In this document: one piece after another, positions 34,304-45,485 of the stretch | How positions within the stretch are numbered: position 1 is the first letter of the stretch | How the letters are laid out: each line of letters starts with the position of its first letter | Assembly: GCA_018242295.1 (NCBI GenBank) | Contig: JAFECE010000011.1 | Coordinates: forward strand, 1,178,001-1,242,000 | DNA length: 64,000 nt | Direction of reading: 5' to 3' | Source of the DNA: Pseudomonadota bacterium | GTDB taxonomy: Bacteria > Pseudomonadota > Alphaproteobacteria > Rhizobiales > Hyphomicrobiaceae | Notes under the pieces: generated by a model | Seen by the model: the letters and a program-made list of their open reading frames with translations, nothing else | What the model was told of the DNA's origin: nothing | The model's database searches: none | Program-made: the position numbers and the translations under genes

Positions 34304-34525
34304 GCCGGGATACCTACGAAGCGCGGCGGCCAAGTCAAGTCCGCTGGGGGGCCATGGTGACCGGCGCGCGTACTTATCGCAATTTGGCGCCGCGATGGTT
34401 CTGCTCGCCATTGTTTCTGCCTGCGGAACGCCGCCGCATTGAAGCGCGCTGAAGATGAGGACTATTTCGACCGCGGGATGGATTGCAATCCATTCACGCT
34501 AGAGGCCTGATGAGGCGGACCCACC

Positions 34526-35011
34526 ATGCAGCCTAGCTCACCCGCATCCGACAATGTCGGCATTGTCGATCTCGAGACGCTGACGTCAATGAGCGGGCTC
34601 GAGTTTCTCAACGCAATGCTGCGGGGAGATCTGCCCGGTCCGCCGATCGGCAAGACTCTCGGCTTCCGCATGACCGAGGTGGATGAGGGGCGGACCGTGT
34701 TCGTCTCCGAACCGCGCGAAGAATACTACAATCCTATCCGAACGGTGCATGCCGGTTATACCGCGACGCTGCTCGATTCCTGCATGGCTTGCGCGGTGCT
34801 ATCGACGTTGTCCAAGGGCACGGGCTTCACGACGATGGAATTCAAGGTTTCGCTGCTCAGGCCGATGACGAAGGACACCGGCCTCGTTCGCGCCGAAGGA
34901 ACCGTTCTTGCGCGCGGGCGGCGCGGGGCGACGGCGGAAGGGCGATTGACGGACCACAGAGGCAAGCTGATGGCTCATGCGACGACGACGTGTCTGATCT
35001 TTCCGTTTTAG
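34526..35011 (+). CDS. PaaI-type hotdog thioesterase
   Basis: 161 aa. Hotdog fold: GFRMTEVDEGRTVFVSEP, YYNPIRTVHAGYTATLLDSCMACAVLST (helix with the HxG...D catalytic region) and TTMEFKVSLLRPMTKDTG match the PaaI/YbgC-like acyl-CoA thioesterases. Substrate unknown. It sits alone on the plus strand, splitting queE-D-F from queC. Confidence 0.87.
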   Translation: MQPSSPASDNVGIVDLETLTSMSGLEFLNAMLRGDLPGPPIGKTLGFRMTEVDEGRTVFVSEPREEYYNPIRTVHAGYTATLLDSCMACAVLSTLSKGTGFTTMEFKVSLLRPMTKDTGLVRAEGTVLARGRRGATAEGRLTDHRGKLMAHATTTCLIFPF

Positions 35012-35042
35012 AGGCTTACGCGGATCTTTCGTCGTGCAATCC

Positions 35043-35093
35043 AAGTCCCTCACCTGCCCTTCGGGCATCCTCTCCCGTTCCGGGAGAGGAAAG
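35043..35093. repeat. Copy 2 of the 51-nt palindromic repeat
   Basis: Matches 13528-13578 except for two substitutions. Stems are TGCCC/GGGCA and CCTCTCCCG/CGGGAGAGG. The two differences (T to C, A to G) are the two partners of one base pair in the first stem. It lies between the convergent thioesterase and queC. Confidence 0.85.
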
Positions 35094-35112
35094 GGTACGG
35101 ATCCGGCGAATT

Positions 35113-35835
35113 TCAAGTTTCAGCTGCAGCGGTATCGCCGGTGCGCGTATGCCATTCGGTCCAGCCTTTGGCGCGCAGATCGCAGGCGGGGCACGTGCCG
35201 CAACCGTAGCCCCATGGGTGGCGGTGCGTCCGGTCGCCCATGTAGCAGGTGTGCGTATCCTCCAGAATGATTTGAATGAGCTCTTCGCCACCGAGCGTTG
35301 ACGCAAGCTCCCACGTCGCGGCCTTGTCGATGAACATCAGCGGTGTTTCGATGGCGACGGGTGATGCCAATCCGAGGGACAGGGCCTGGGCCATCGCCTG
35401 GATCGTATCGTTTCGGCAGTCCGGGTAGCCGGAAAAATCCGTCTCACACATCCCGCCGACGAGCGTGCCGATGCCGCGCCGGTAGGCGAGCGCCGCCGCG
35501 TAGGTGAGGAAGAGAAGGTTTCGTCCCGGCACGAACGTCGTCGGCAAGCCGGTCGCGGCGAACGTGATCTCGGTCTCGCGGGTCAAGGCCGTATCGCTGA
35601 TGCTTTGGAGCGCGGGCAAGTCGAGGACGGTATCGCCGCCCAAGCGGTGTCCTTGGACACCTAGGCGCGCGAGCTTCGAGCGAACGACCTCGCGCTGCTC
35701 GAGTTCGACGCCATGGCGTTGGCCATACCTGAAGCCGACCGTTTCGACGCGATCATAGCGGTCAAGGGCCCAGGCCAAGCATACAGTCGAATCCTGGCCA
35801 CCTGAAAAGAGAACAAGAGCAGACGATTCCGGCAC
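35113..35835 (-). CDS. queC: 7-cyano-7-deazaguanine synthase
   Basis: 240 aa. ATP-dependent conversion of 7-carboxy-7-deazaguanine to preQ0. Seen: PP-loop [55 protein letters not shown], and the zinc-binding [21 protein letters not shown]. The start is a GTG at 35835, two nt after the stop of the upstream GFA-fold gene; the longer ATG frame lies inside that gene and carries no QueC sequence. Completes the preQ0 pathway with queE and queD; folE is not in the window. Confidence 0.95.
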   Translation of the reverse strand: MPESSALVLFSGGQDSTVCLAWALDRYDRVETVGFRYGQRHGVELEQREVVRSKLARLGVQGHRLGGDTVLDLPALQSISDTALTRETEITFAATGLPTTFVPGRNLLFLTYAAALAYRRGIGTLVGGMCETDFSGYPDCRNDTIQAMAQALSLGLASPVAIETPLMFIDKAATWELASTLGGEELIQIILEDTHTCYMGDRTHRHPWGYGCGTCPACDLRAKGWTEWHTRTGDTAAAET

Positions 35836-35837
35836 GG

Positions 35838-37639
<1,802 letters not shown>

Positions 37640-37786
37640 CGCAGCGCGGCCATCAGTGGCGGCGTGCGGGTCGAAACGCCTGGCGAATATGGCCATTGTT
37701 GGATTTTTATAACAACCCGTCGCGGTATTGTGACGCCGGAACGCTACACCGTTCTGCCGTGTTCCGTCCGTATGAACGGGAGTGTT

Positions 37787-38098
37787 ATGCGTCAGACAAA
37801 ATCAGTAGCTTTTCGTGGGCCAGATCGGGCCCGAAAGATTGATCGTTATCGGCGGCGTGCATGGGTGCAACGCCGGGTGACGCTGCGCAGCGTTGAGCTT
37901 CCCGCCAAGGAGCCCCAACACGTTCGCTCATGCATTCCGGGCGAATTTCCTGAGCCGCCGAAATCAAAAGTGCTCGCACTTTTTCGGCGTGGCGTTGGCT
38001 TGGGGTCGGATTTGCTAATCCTTCTTATTGCTGCTCCGTTCTTTGCCATTTGGTTTCTTTACCGCGGCGCAAGGATGCTGCTGCGCAGGCTGCGCTGA
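37787..38098 (+). CDS. Small membrane protein (hypothetical)
   Basis: 103 aa from ATG at 37787, preceded by GGGAG at good spacing (an ATG at 37772 is possible). The N-terminal two thirds are Arg-rich and basic; one transmembrane helix (LGSDLLILLIAAPFFAIWFLY) near the end is followed by a basic RGARMLLRRLR tail. No family recognised. Confidence 0.45.
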   Translation: MRQTKSVAFRGPDRARKIDRYRRRAWVQRRVTLRSVELPAKEPQHVRSCIPGEFPEPPKSKVLALFRRGVGLGSDLLILLIAAPFFAIWFLYRGARMLLRRLR

Positions 38099-38200
38099 TC
38101 TGAATGTGATCGATGGATGCGTTGCGCAGGCGGAACGCTGCAGGCAACGGATGCGTTCCAACCTTGCATTGTCAATGAACCAAACAAGGATGGATATGCC

Positions 38201-38491
38201 ATGAGGAAGATGATTGCGGCCTGCGCCATTGCAACCCTGTTCGGCGTGGCACCTGCTCTCGCAGCCGATACGTCGAACGATAACCAGCCGCCTTCGGACA
38301 CGAGTTCCGGACCGGGTGTGAAGGGTGCACCGGGCAATAAGAACGGTCCTGCGATGGATCCGCAAGGAACGACCGGAGCCGGTGCAGGCGAGCAGGGCAT
38401 GTCACCCTCTCAGGACGCGACCGGCGTAAAGGGTGCCCAAGACAGCACCAATGGCCCTTCCGACAAGAAGCCCAGCGACGACGATAAATAA
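38201..38491 (+). CDS. Small secreted low-complexity protein
   Basis: 96 aa from ATG at 38201. Signal peptide MIAACAIATLFGVAPALA|AD, then a hydrophilic Gly/Ser/Asp/Pro-rich mature part with two related units, GPGVKGAPGNKNGPAMD and ATGVKGAQDSTNGPSDK. Probably disordered and periplasmic. Similar GVKGxxGxxNGP proteins occur in Rhizobiales; function unknown. A textbook terminator follows. Confidence 0.65.
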   Translation: MRKMIAACAIATLFGVAPALAADTSNDNQPPSDTSSGPGVKGAPGNKNGPAMDPQGTTGAGAGEQGMSPSQDATGVKGAQDSTNGPSDKKPSDDDK

Positions 38492-38500
38492 TGCATCAAA

Positions 38501-38527
38501 AGGCCCCGAATTCCGGGGCCTTTTTTT
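38501..38527 (+). terminator. Rho-independent terminator
   Basis: AGGCCCCGAA / TTCCGGGGCCT forms a perfect stem, followed by seven T. It closes the 96-aa secreted-protein gene and isolates it from the exopolysaccharide locus. Confidence 0.92.
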
Positions 38528-38646
38528 ATTATTACATACAAGCATTGATCGATTTTAACCAACAACGCGGCTGGCACATCGTTTGCTCGTGAGGCGTGAT
38601 CGCCCTTTCGCTGATGGCGCATGGGGCTTCCTTTTTTCCTATCGAG

Positions 38647-40986
38647 ATGCGGTCGGAGACAGACGTGTTTTTGGATCATCCTCACGCGGGGGGCGCGCAG
38701 AACCGCGCTGCCACTTCGCCCGTGCCCTTCGGTTTCGATGCGAGCGCGGTTTTTGCGGCTCTCTGGCGGCGCAAGTTTTTCCTGCTGATTTGCGGCCTTT
38801 TAGGCGGTGGGCTTCTGGTCACGGTCGCCAAGTTCGTTCCGCATCGCTACGTCGCCACAGCCCAATTGCTCGTCGATCCGAGAGACCTGCGCCTCCTCGA
38901 CAAGGAGGTGACGCCGCGCGCCGGGGAATCCGATTCCGGCATCACGGTCGTCGAGAGCCAGGTTCAGGTGCTGTCTTCGAACAGTGTTCTAAAACGAGCC
39001 ATCCAAAAATTAGGGCTTCAAAACGATCCGGACTTCAACGGGACGGCGAGCAGCCCGTTGACGGCAGCGATATCGCGCCTGACCGGGCCTGCGAGTTCGA
39101 AACAGAACGGCGATTTGGAATTGGCGGCGCTGCAAACGCTGCAGCAGCGCATCGGCGTTAAGAGGCCGGAACGCACATTCGTCATCGAGTTGTCGGTCAG
39201 TTCGAACGATGCAGAGAAATCGGTACGGATCGCGGATGCTATCGTCGCTGCGTATCTCGAGGATCAGGCGCAATTCCGGTCGTCGAGCAACGAGGGCGCG
39301 GCGGAAGCGCTCGATTCCGGCCTCAAGGCCATGCAGGATCAGGTGAACTCGGCCGAGGAAAAAATCGCGGCTTACAAGGCTGCGCACAACCTCGGACTTG
39401 CGGGCGGCAAGCTCGTCGTCGAGCAACAGCTCACCGATGCGAACAATCAACTGGCTCTCGCGCGTGCCGCAACGGAGCGCATCAAGGCGCAGATCGACGA
39501 TATCGAAAGATCTCGTGGCGCGCCGGAAGCCATGCCGGAAATCATGGCGTCGCCGACGTTGATCAATCTGAAGAAGCAGCTCGCTGCGGTTGCCGCCGAG
39601 CGCGCAAGGTTTGCCGCGCAATTGATGCCGAAGCATCCGGTCATGGTGACGATGGCGCAGCAGGAAAGCGCTGTCCGGTCGGAGTTGGATCGCGAGATCG
39701 TTCGCGTTCTCGAAAGCATCCGCCACGACTACGAACGCGCGAAAGCCAATGAGCAGTCGTTGTCCGACACGGTGCAGCGGCTTAACGGCGAAATGAACGA
39801 GGCCGCCAAGGCGCAAATCGAACTGCGCGAACTGGAGCGCAATCTCGAGGTCACGCAGACGCTTTACCAGCAGTCGGTCGTGCGGTCGCGTGAGACGCGT
39901 GAGCAATCTCGTCTGAATACGACGAACGTGCGCATCATCTCGTCGGCGATGCCGCTTCCGGCGCGCGTGTTTCCGCCTCGCGGTGTCATCCTGGCCGCGC
40001 TCGGCTTTCTGATCGGGCTGGCCATCGGCGCGGCGGCGACGTTGCTTCCGCTTGTTCGCCGCCTGATCGGCGCTCATGCCGCCGCTGAGGCTCCGGCTTT
40101 GCAAGGTGTGCCCACGTCGGAATCCTTTGTCGAGCGCGTAAAGTGGACGCCGGACGCGCACGAACCGCGGGTCGAGACCGTGACATCGCCGAGCCCGTTC
40201 CCGAAGAAGACGATTTCGGAAAGGGCCGTCCTTACTGAGAAGCTAGGCCCCGCAACATCAGAAGAGCGCGCGGTCATTCCGCTGGCGCCGCGCCGGTTGG
40301 TCAGTGACATGCGCGCCGCATCGCGTGCGGCACAGACTCTGTGGCTGCGGGAAGGAACGTCCGCGATGGCGACGCTCGCGCGAAGTGCCGCGAAATCGTC
40401 CGATACGGTGTTTACGGATCATATCCGGTCGCTGCAAGCCGCTGTGAACAGCGGCGCGAAGGCTGGTCATGCCGCCCGGACAGTTTGGTTCGTGTCCAAT
40501 CAGGCGGTCCCGGTCAAGCCGGTCATTGCGCTGGCCTTTGGGCATACGATTGCTGCGGAAGGCAAAAAGGTGCTGATTATCGACGCCGATGTGCGGTCGC
40601 GCGGGCTCACCCGGTTGCTGGTTGCGGACGCTCAAGTGGCGGCGCGCGTTGCGCGGGAGGCGAGGGGGCGGATCAGCAAGACGCAAGAGCAGAACCTCGA
40701 CGTGCTGATGGTTAGTGATCCCAAGGCGTCATCCATCGTTGAGGTTCTCGAGGATGCGAAGCAATCCTATGATGTCATCGTGGTGGATGCGCGGATCGAT
40801 GCGCTCTCGCCGAATCTCGACGCGACGAATTCGGTTCTCTTCGTTTCGTCCAACCGGCCGAATGAGCCGGTCGCCGATCACGGCGCCGATGCCGCGACGA
40901 GGGACATTCCGCGTCTTTGCGGGACCATCCTGACTGCGAAAGGCGTTGCGAGTTCGACTGCGGCAGTTGCTGCGCATGCCGTCTGA
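38647..40986 (+). CDS. Wzc/GumC-like polysaccharide co-polymerase with degenerate BY-kinase domain
   Basis: 779 aa from ATG at 38647; in-frame starts at 38596 (GTG) and 38614 (ATG) are possible. Controls exopolysaccharide chain length and export in the inner membrane. Layout: Wzz domain with a first TM (FFLLICGLLGGGLLVTVAKF), a long periplasmic coiled coil (about 180-430), the conserved Pro-rich second TM (ILAALGFLIGLAIGAAATLL), and a cytoplasmic Rossmann domain. In the last, Walker A' (VLIIDADVRSRG) is intact, but the P-loop reads SNQAVPVKP instead of SxxPGEGKS: the Lys stays while the Gly and Ser/Thr are lost. No C-terminal Tyr cluster. Kinase activity therefore doubtful. Confidence 0.88.
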   Translation: MRSETDVFLDHPHAGGAQNRAATSPVPFGFDASAVFAALWRRKFFLLICGLLGGGLLVTVAKFVPHRYVATAQLLVDPRDLRLLDKEVTPRAGESDSGITVVESQVQVLSSNSVLKRAIQKLGLQNDPDFNGTASSPLTAAISRLTGPASSKQNGDLELAALQTLQQRIGVKRPERTFVIELSVSSNDAEKSVRIADAIVAAYLEDQAQFRSSSNEGAAEALDSGLKAMQDQVNSAEEKIAAYKAAHNLGLAGGKLVVEQQLTDANNQLALARAATERIKAQIDDIERSRGAPEAMPEIMASPTLINLKKQLAAVAAERARFAAQLMPKHPVMVTMAQQESAVRSELDREIVRVLESIRHDYERAKANEQSLSDTVQRLNGEMNEAAKAQIELRELERNLEVTQTLYQQSVVRSRETREQSRLNTTNVRIISSAMPLPARVFPPRGVILAALGFLIGLAIGAAATLLPLVRRLIGAHAAAEAPALQGVPTSESFVERVKWTPDAHEPRVETVTSPSPFPKKTISERAVLTEKLGPATSEERAVIPLAPRRLVSDMRAASRAAQTLWLREGTSAMATLARSAAKSSDTVFTDHIRSLQAAVNSGAKAGHAARTVWFVSNQAVPVKPVIALAFGHTIAAEGKKVLIIDADVRSRGLTRLLVADAQVAARVAREARGRISKTQEQNLDVLMVSDPKASSIVEVLEDAKQSYDVIVVDARIDALSPNLDATNSVLFVSSNRPNEPVADHGADAATRDIPRLCGTILTAKGVASSTAAVAAHAV

Positions 40987-42016
40987 CGTCAGCCGCCGGA
41001 AATTTCTGACTGCAACAGCCGGAGCAGGCGTGTTGCTTGCCTCGACGTGCGCGGGCGGCGCGCGAGAGCGGCCGAAATTCGACGTCATTGGCAACGAGCT
41101 TCGTTTTGACGGCCGTCCGATCCGGTTGATGGGCGTCGGCGTCGGCGATCCGATCTACGTTCGGGGTAAACGTCCGCTCAGCGATTACGCGCTTCTTGCG
41201 AGCGAATGGAACTGCTCGGCGGTGCGGATCAGCGTCCATCCGGGACATTGGCGTCAGGACGCGGAACGTACTTTGGCGCTGCTTGATCGGGATGTTTCGG
41301 CGGCACGCGCTGCGGGACTCTTCGTCATCATCGATTGGCACGCGATCGGCTTTCCGGGACGGTATGCGGAGCCTGTCGATCCGAGCTGGGGGTTGCCGCT
41401 AGACGCTTTCGCGTCCGATGAGGTACTGGCGCTCGACTTCTGGCGCACAGTCTCAGCGCGTTTCGGCGGCGATGCGGGAATTCTTTTCGAACTTTGGAAT
41501 GAGCCGGTTTACGACGGACAGATGTGGCGGAGCACGGGCGAGCATTGGCCGTTCCTCAAGGTCCTATGGGTTCGTCTGATCAAGGAAATCAGATCGCGGT
41601 CGGATGCGATTATCATGGTCGCGGGCGGACGATGGGCGCACGATCTCAACGGCGTTGCGAGAGACCTGATCGATGATCCGCGCGTCATCTATTCCTGGCA
41701 TTGCTATCCGAACGAGGATCGTGGCGTCGCTTCGCGCTGGCCTGACAGTCTCGGCGGGCTTCCGGCCGTAAAGCCCGTGGTCGTCACCGAATGGGGGTTC
41801 AGCAGGGATGGCGACGATGCAATCCGAGGGACGCCGGAAGATTTCGGCATTCCGTTCACTCGCGATATTTTGGAACCGCTCAAGCTTCACTCAATGGCGT
41901 GGTGCTTCAGTTCGGGCGCAACACCGCGATTGCTCGCGCCGGATGGCGTGTCGCCGTCTGAGTATGGCGCGTTCGTTAAAGACTATCTGGCACATTCCTG
42001 GCGGCCTCATACGTAA
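40976..42016 (+). CDS. Tat-exported glycoside hydrolase family 5 protein
   Basis: 346 aa from ATG at 40976, overlapping the stop of the co-polymerase gene by 11 nt, so translation is likely coupled. The N-terminus SRRKFLTATAGAGVLLAS is a twin-arginine signal. The GH5 (cellulase-like) fold shows FDGRPIRLMGVGV, FVIIDWHAIG, the acid/base Glu in FELWNEPVYDG and the nucleophile Glu in VVVTEWGFS, plus YSWHCYP. A polymer-trimming hydrolase encoded inside an exopolysaccharide locus probably cuts or matures the product. Confidence 0.88.
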   Translation: MPSDVSRRKFLTATAGAGVLLASTCAGGARERPKFDVIGNELRFDGRPIRLMGVGVGDPIYVRGKRPLSDYALLASEWNCSAVRISVHPGHWRQDAERTLALLDRDVSAARAAGLFVIIDWHAIGFPGRYAEPVDPSWGLPLDAFASDEVLALDFWRTVSARFGGDAGILFELWNEPVYDGQMWRSTGEHWPFLKVLWVRLIKEIRSRSDAIIMVAGGRWAHDLNGVARDLIDDPRVIYSWHCYPNEDRGVASRWPDSLGGLPAVKPVVVTEWGFSRDGDDAIRGTPEDFGIPFTRDILEPLKLHSMAWCFSSGATPRLLAPDGVSPSEYGAFVKDYLAHSWRPHT

Positions 42017-42033
42017 GGCGAAGGTCGGCAATC

Positions 42034-43374
42034 ATGACGTCCATAAGAGCAACAGACGAAGCTGGCGCAGCGCGGGTGAGCGATCTCACGAGCGCGCTTC
42101 GTCCGTTTCTGTTGCTGGTCGTGCTGCTTGTCTATTGGATTTCGTTCGCGCCGTTCCACGACCGCTCCGGTGCCGATCTCGCCGGGCCCCTCGCAAGCGG
42201 CAACATCGCCAACCAGATCGCGTTCCCATTGCTATGGGCCGTCCTTGCCGGCTTCACGCTGGCGACGAAGCCGAAGCATCTCCTCAATGTTGCGTCGTTC
42301 CCGTTTGTGGCCTTTGGCGTCTGGCTGCTGATCACGAATGTCGTTTCGGGCGATCCGGCAATGGGTCTGAAGCGAGGCCTGTTCGAAATCATTTCGATGA
42401 CGATTGCAGCGATGGCCGTGGGACTGCCGCGGAGTCCGCGTCAGTTCGCAAATCAACTGACGATCGCTGCGCTCGCCGTGCTCGTTCTTTGCTACTTTGG
42501 CGTTGCGTTCCTGCCGTCGCTCTCCATCCATTCTGCCGGCGATACGTTGGAGAAAGAGCTCGCAGGCAACTGGCGCGGCTTCTTCAATCATAAGAATGAG
42601 GCCGGCGCGATGATGGTCGTCCTCATCTTCACCGGCTTGTTCATCAAGGATGCGGGACAGCGATGGGCGGGCTGGCTGATTGTCGGCCTCGCATGGGTGT
42701 TTCTGCTGTTCTCGGTATCGAAGACGTCGATTGCGCTCGTGCCGTTCACGCTGGTGTTGGCGGCATTGGTTTATCGGATGCGCAGTGGCTGGCTTAGAGC
42801 AATTTTGATTCTCCTGCCGCTCGTTCTTCTCAATGTTGCAACGGTCGGATCGAGCTGGCCGGGGCCGGTGCGTTCGGTCGTCGCCATGGTCTTGCCCGAC
42901 GCTACATTCACGGGACGGACGGATCTTTGGCGGTTCTCGATGGAGCAAACGGCTGAGCATCCGGTTTTCGGGTACGGGCTAACGGGGCCGTGGCGAACGA
43001 ACGAACTCATGTATCGCGACAAGCTTCCTGCGGAGCCGGAGGATATATCCGGCTGGGTGGAGGAGCTTGGGACGGATTCCCATAACAGCTATCTTGAGGC
43101 GGCCCTGCAGTTCGGCATACCCGGCCTGATCCTGCTGCTGCTGGCCGTGATCTATCTGCCGATGCGGGATTTCGGAACGGCACTACGCGTGTCGAACAAT
43201 CCGGCGCTTTTGCGCTATTTCCTGAGACTGTGGATCTATGTGCTTTACACAGCATCGCTGGAGACGGTGCTGGTCTCGCGCAACAACCCGGTCTGGTTCA
43301 TGGCGCTGATGGCGATTTTCGGGATGCATCTTCTGGCGCGTTTTCCCGTCGCCGAAGAGGATCGCGCCGCTTAG
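42034..43374 (+). CDS. Wzy-like polysaccharide polymerase / O-antigen ligase family protein
   Basis: 446 aa, about ten to twelve transmembrane helices. The large periplasmic loop near residues 300-360 contains FTGRTDLWRFSMEQTAEHPVFGYGLTGPW and GTDSHNSYLEAALQFGIPG, the diagnostic signature of the Wzy/WaaL (PF04932) family. In this locus it most likely polymerises the lipid-linked repeat units. Starts 17 nt after the GH5 gene; the stop overlaps by 4 nt that of the convergent deacetylase. Confidence 0.9.
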   Translation: MTSIRATDEAGAARVSDLTSALRPFLLLVVLLVYWISFAPFHDRSGADLAGPLASGNIANQIAFPLLWAVLAGFTLATKPKHLLNVASFPFVAFGVWLLITNVVSGDPAMGLKRGLFEIISMTIAAMAVGLPRSPRQFANQLTIAALAVLVLCYFGVAFLPSLSIHSAGDTLEKELAGNWRGFFNHKNEAGAMMVVLIFTGLFIKDAGQRWAGWLIVGLAWVFLLFSVSKTSIALVPFTLVLAALVYRMRSGWLRAILILLPLVLLNVATVGSSWPGPVRSVVAMVLPDATFTGRTDLWRFSMEQTAEHPVFGYGLTGPWRTNELMYRDKLPAEPEDISGWVEELGTDSHNSYLEAALQFGIPGLILLLLAVIYLPMRDFGTALRVSNNPALLRYFLRLWIYVLYTASLETVLVSRNNPVWFMALMAIFGMHLLARFPVAEEDRAA

Positions 43375-44195
43375 GTGCGAACGCCGATTGCGGCGAGCGC
43401 TTCGTCGACAGCGAGACATGGGATTCCGCGCGCCTTGGCGGCCTTCACCGCCATTTCGAGATGCGCCGGCGAGCAGCCGATCCAGCTCGGGTCATGCGCG
43501 ACGTCGTGCGTATAAAAAATGACCCATGCGTTCGTTGCGATCGCCTGATCGAGCGTGGCGTTGATCGATTGTTCGGTGCTCGTGCGGTCATAGAGTTCGA
43601 CCGAGCGCAACATCGCAAGATCGATCAGGCCCGAGTTCAACCCCGTGTAGATGCTGCGGCAGCTGGTGAACTGTCTATCGAGCTGGAATTTCCGCGGGAA
43701 CGAGACGTTGCCGAAGGGGTAGGCGAAGTTTTTGCTTACGGCATCTCCGCCGATGTCACGAAGGGCATCGAAGCATCGTTGAGTTTCGCGCGCGAGGTCG
43801 GAGTGGCTGAGCGACTGCACTTTGACGTGACCGTAGGTATGGCAGCCGATTTCATGTCCGGCGTGGGCGAGGTCGGCGACGCCACGCTTGTCGATGACGG
43901 TCCAATGCTCGTCCTGCATTCCGCAGGATCCGGGCGCGACGTAGAATGTGCCGCGAACGCCGTGCCGATCGAGAATGCGGGCGCCGTTTGTCAGCGCAGA
44001 GTCCGGGACATCGTCGAAGGTGAAGCTTACGATCGGACCTGAATTTTTCGCGCGAAATGGTTTGGTCGGGATGATACGCGCGAGATAGCGCGAGCCGCTG
44101 GCGCAAAGTCCTGTCAGCCGCTTCGGCCGCGGTTCGGCGCTTCTTGCTCCAACCCATCCACCGATCGCCGTGATGCTGTTCATGGTCTCACACAA
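43371..44195 (-). CDS. Polysaccharide deacetylase (NodB homology domain)
   Basis: 274 aa. Carbohydrate esterase 4 motifs: FTFDDVPDSALTNG (motif 1, Asp pair), HEIGCHTYGH (motif 2, zinc His), a FAYPFG strand (motif 3), and VIFYTHDVAHDPSW (motif 5). It would remove N- or O-acetyl groups from the polymer or its intermediates. No clear signal peptide, so it may act in the cytoplasm or via a non-cleaved N-terminus. Start overlaps the upstream glycosyltransferase by 8 nt; an internal ATG at 44183 is an alternative. Confidence 0.9.
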   Translation of the reverse strand: MCETMNSITAIGGWVGARSAEPRPKRLTGLCASGSRYLARIIPTKPFRAKNSGPIVSFTFDDVPDSALTNGARILDRHGVRGTFYVAPGSCGMQDEHWTVIDKRGVADLAHAGHEIGCHTYGHVKVQSLSHSDLARETQRCFDALRDIGGDAVSKNFAYPFGNVSFPRKFQLDRQFTSCRSIYTGLNSGLIDLAMLRSVELYDRTSTEQSINATLDQAIATNAWVIFYTHDVAHDPSWIGCSPAHLEMAVKAAKARGIPCLAVDEALAAIGVRT

Positions 44196-45390
44196 GTTGC
44201 AGGTTGGCTATGAGGCAGCAGGCAGCTTGCCTAGCTGTGTGCTTTTCGGCTGCGCGTCTCAGCGCGGCGCGATCCGTTGGTGTCGTCAGCGCCAGAGCGA
44301 TGGCGTTCGCGAGTGCCTTTGGATTGCCGACGGGAACAAGCCTGCCGAGGCGGCCACCTTCCAAAACCTCACGAGGTCCGTACGGACAATCGGTGGAGAC
44401 GACGGCGGTACCGCAGGCGAGCGCTTCGATCAGCACATTGCCGAGGCCTTCGAACTTCGACGAACTGACAAGCACATCGGCTTTCAGCAGCCATTGGAAT
44501 GGATCGTTTGTCGCGCCGGCAAGGGTGACGCGATCTTCGAGACCGAAACGCGCGATGGCTGCTTCGAGCGCCGGACGCATCGGCCCTTCACCGACGATGA
44601 CGAGCCGGGCAGGCGTGGAGATGTGAAGGCCTGCGAACGCCTCGATCAAGGTCAGATGATCTTTTTCAGGTGACAGGCGGCCGATGGCGAGGAGTAAGCC
44701 TTTTTCGCGCTTTTCAGCGGCTGTTTCACTGAGCGCGAGACGCGCGACCGTCGGCGGATCGATGACGGCGTTCGAGGTCATGACGCTGATGCGCTCGGCC
44801 GGAACGCCGAAGTTCACAATGAGATCGCGACGCGCGCCGTCCGTCAGCGTAAGGACGCGGCTTGCCCGGCTGTAGACGTATCCGGCGAGGCGGAAGGCGA
44901 GGCGATTTTGAAGGTAGGGATCTAGTCCCTTCGCGATCGATGGCGCCGTTACCTCTCGCAAGACGAGACGCGGTCGCGTTTTGACAGGCAGCAGTCGGAC
45001 AGCGGCGAAGGCTGCGAGGTTCGCGGCGGCTTCGGAGCTCAGAAGCACCGCCGGATTGAGCTCGCGTATCGCGTTGCGGAGAGCAATGACAGCTGTTGCA
45101 AGACGCTTCGCGCGAACGTGATGAACGGTTACGCCGTCAGCCACGAGGCGTTTCAACCTGCCCTCGGGCAGAAGTGTCAGAATGCTGACCCTTATTCCTG
45201 TCTCGGACAGACTGTTCGCCAGCAAGATGGCGTCTCGCTGGGCGCCTCCGCCGTCGAGGGCGCGGATGAAGAACGCAATGTGTGGTTTCGCGTCTGCCGC
45301 GTGGGCGATCGTGCCGTCCGGATTGGCATGGAAAGTGGATTTCAGGTTTGTCTCGTGAAGCATCATGCGGACGATACATGCCAAAAGCAT
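44188..45390 (-). CDS. Glycosyltransferase family 4 (group 1)
   Basis: 400 aa (starts at 45366 or 45363 also possible). GT-B fold: FFIRALDGGGAQRDAILLANSL acceptor-side Gly loop; LLAIGRLSPEKDHLTLIEAF; VIVGEGPMRPALEAAIARFGLEDRVTLAG; and the donor-binding SSSKFEGLGNVLIEALACGTAVVSTDCPYGPREVL (EX7E). Transfers a sugar to the lipid-linked repeat unit. Transcribed with the deacetylase; divergent from the flippase. Confidence 0.92.
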   Translation of the reverse strand: MLLACIVRMMLHETNLKSTFHANPDGTIAHAADAKPHIAFFIRALDGGGAQRDAILLANSLSETGIRVSILTLLPEGRLKRLVADGVTVHHVRAKRLATAVIALRNAIRELNPAVLLSSEAAANLAAFAAVRLLPVKTRPRLVLREVTAPSIAKGLDPYLQNRLAFRLAGYVYSRASRVLTLTDGARRDLIVNFGVPAERISVMTSNAVIDPPTVARLALSETAAEKREKGLLLAIGRLSPEKDHLTLIEAFAGLHISTPARLVIVGEGPMRPALEAAIARFGLEDRVTLAGATNDPFQWLLKADVLVSSSKFEGLGNVLIEALACGTAVVSTDCPYGPREVLEGGRLGRLVPVGNPKALANAIALALTTPTDRAALRRAAEKHTARQAACCLIANLQLV

Positions 45391-45485
45391 GCCTAAATCG
45401 GCACCGTTCCGCAGCCGTCTTGTTTAAACGAGACTTAAGTGCGTCCCAAAATCGAGCAATGCAGCGTGAGTAAGGTTTTTCCGGA

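Noticed and set aside
34304-34525. Possible preQ1 riboswitch upstream of queE
   Set aside because: No preQ1-I or preQ1-II core recognised by eye; a covariance search would be needed to be sure.
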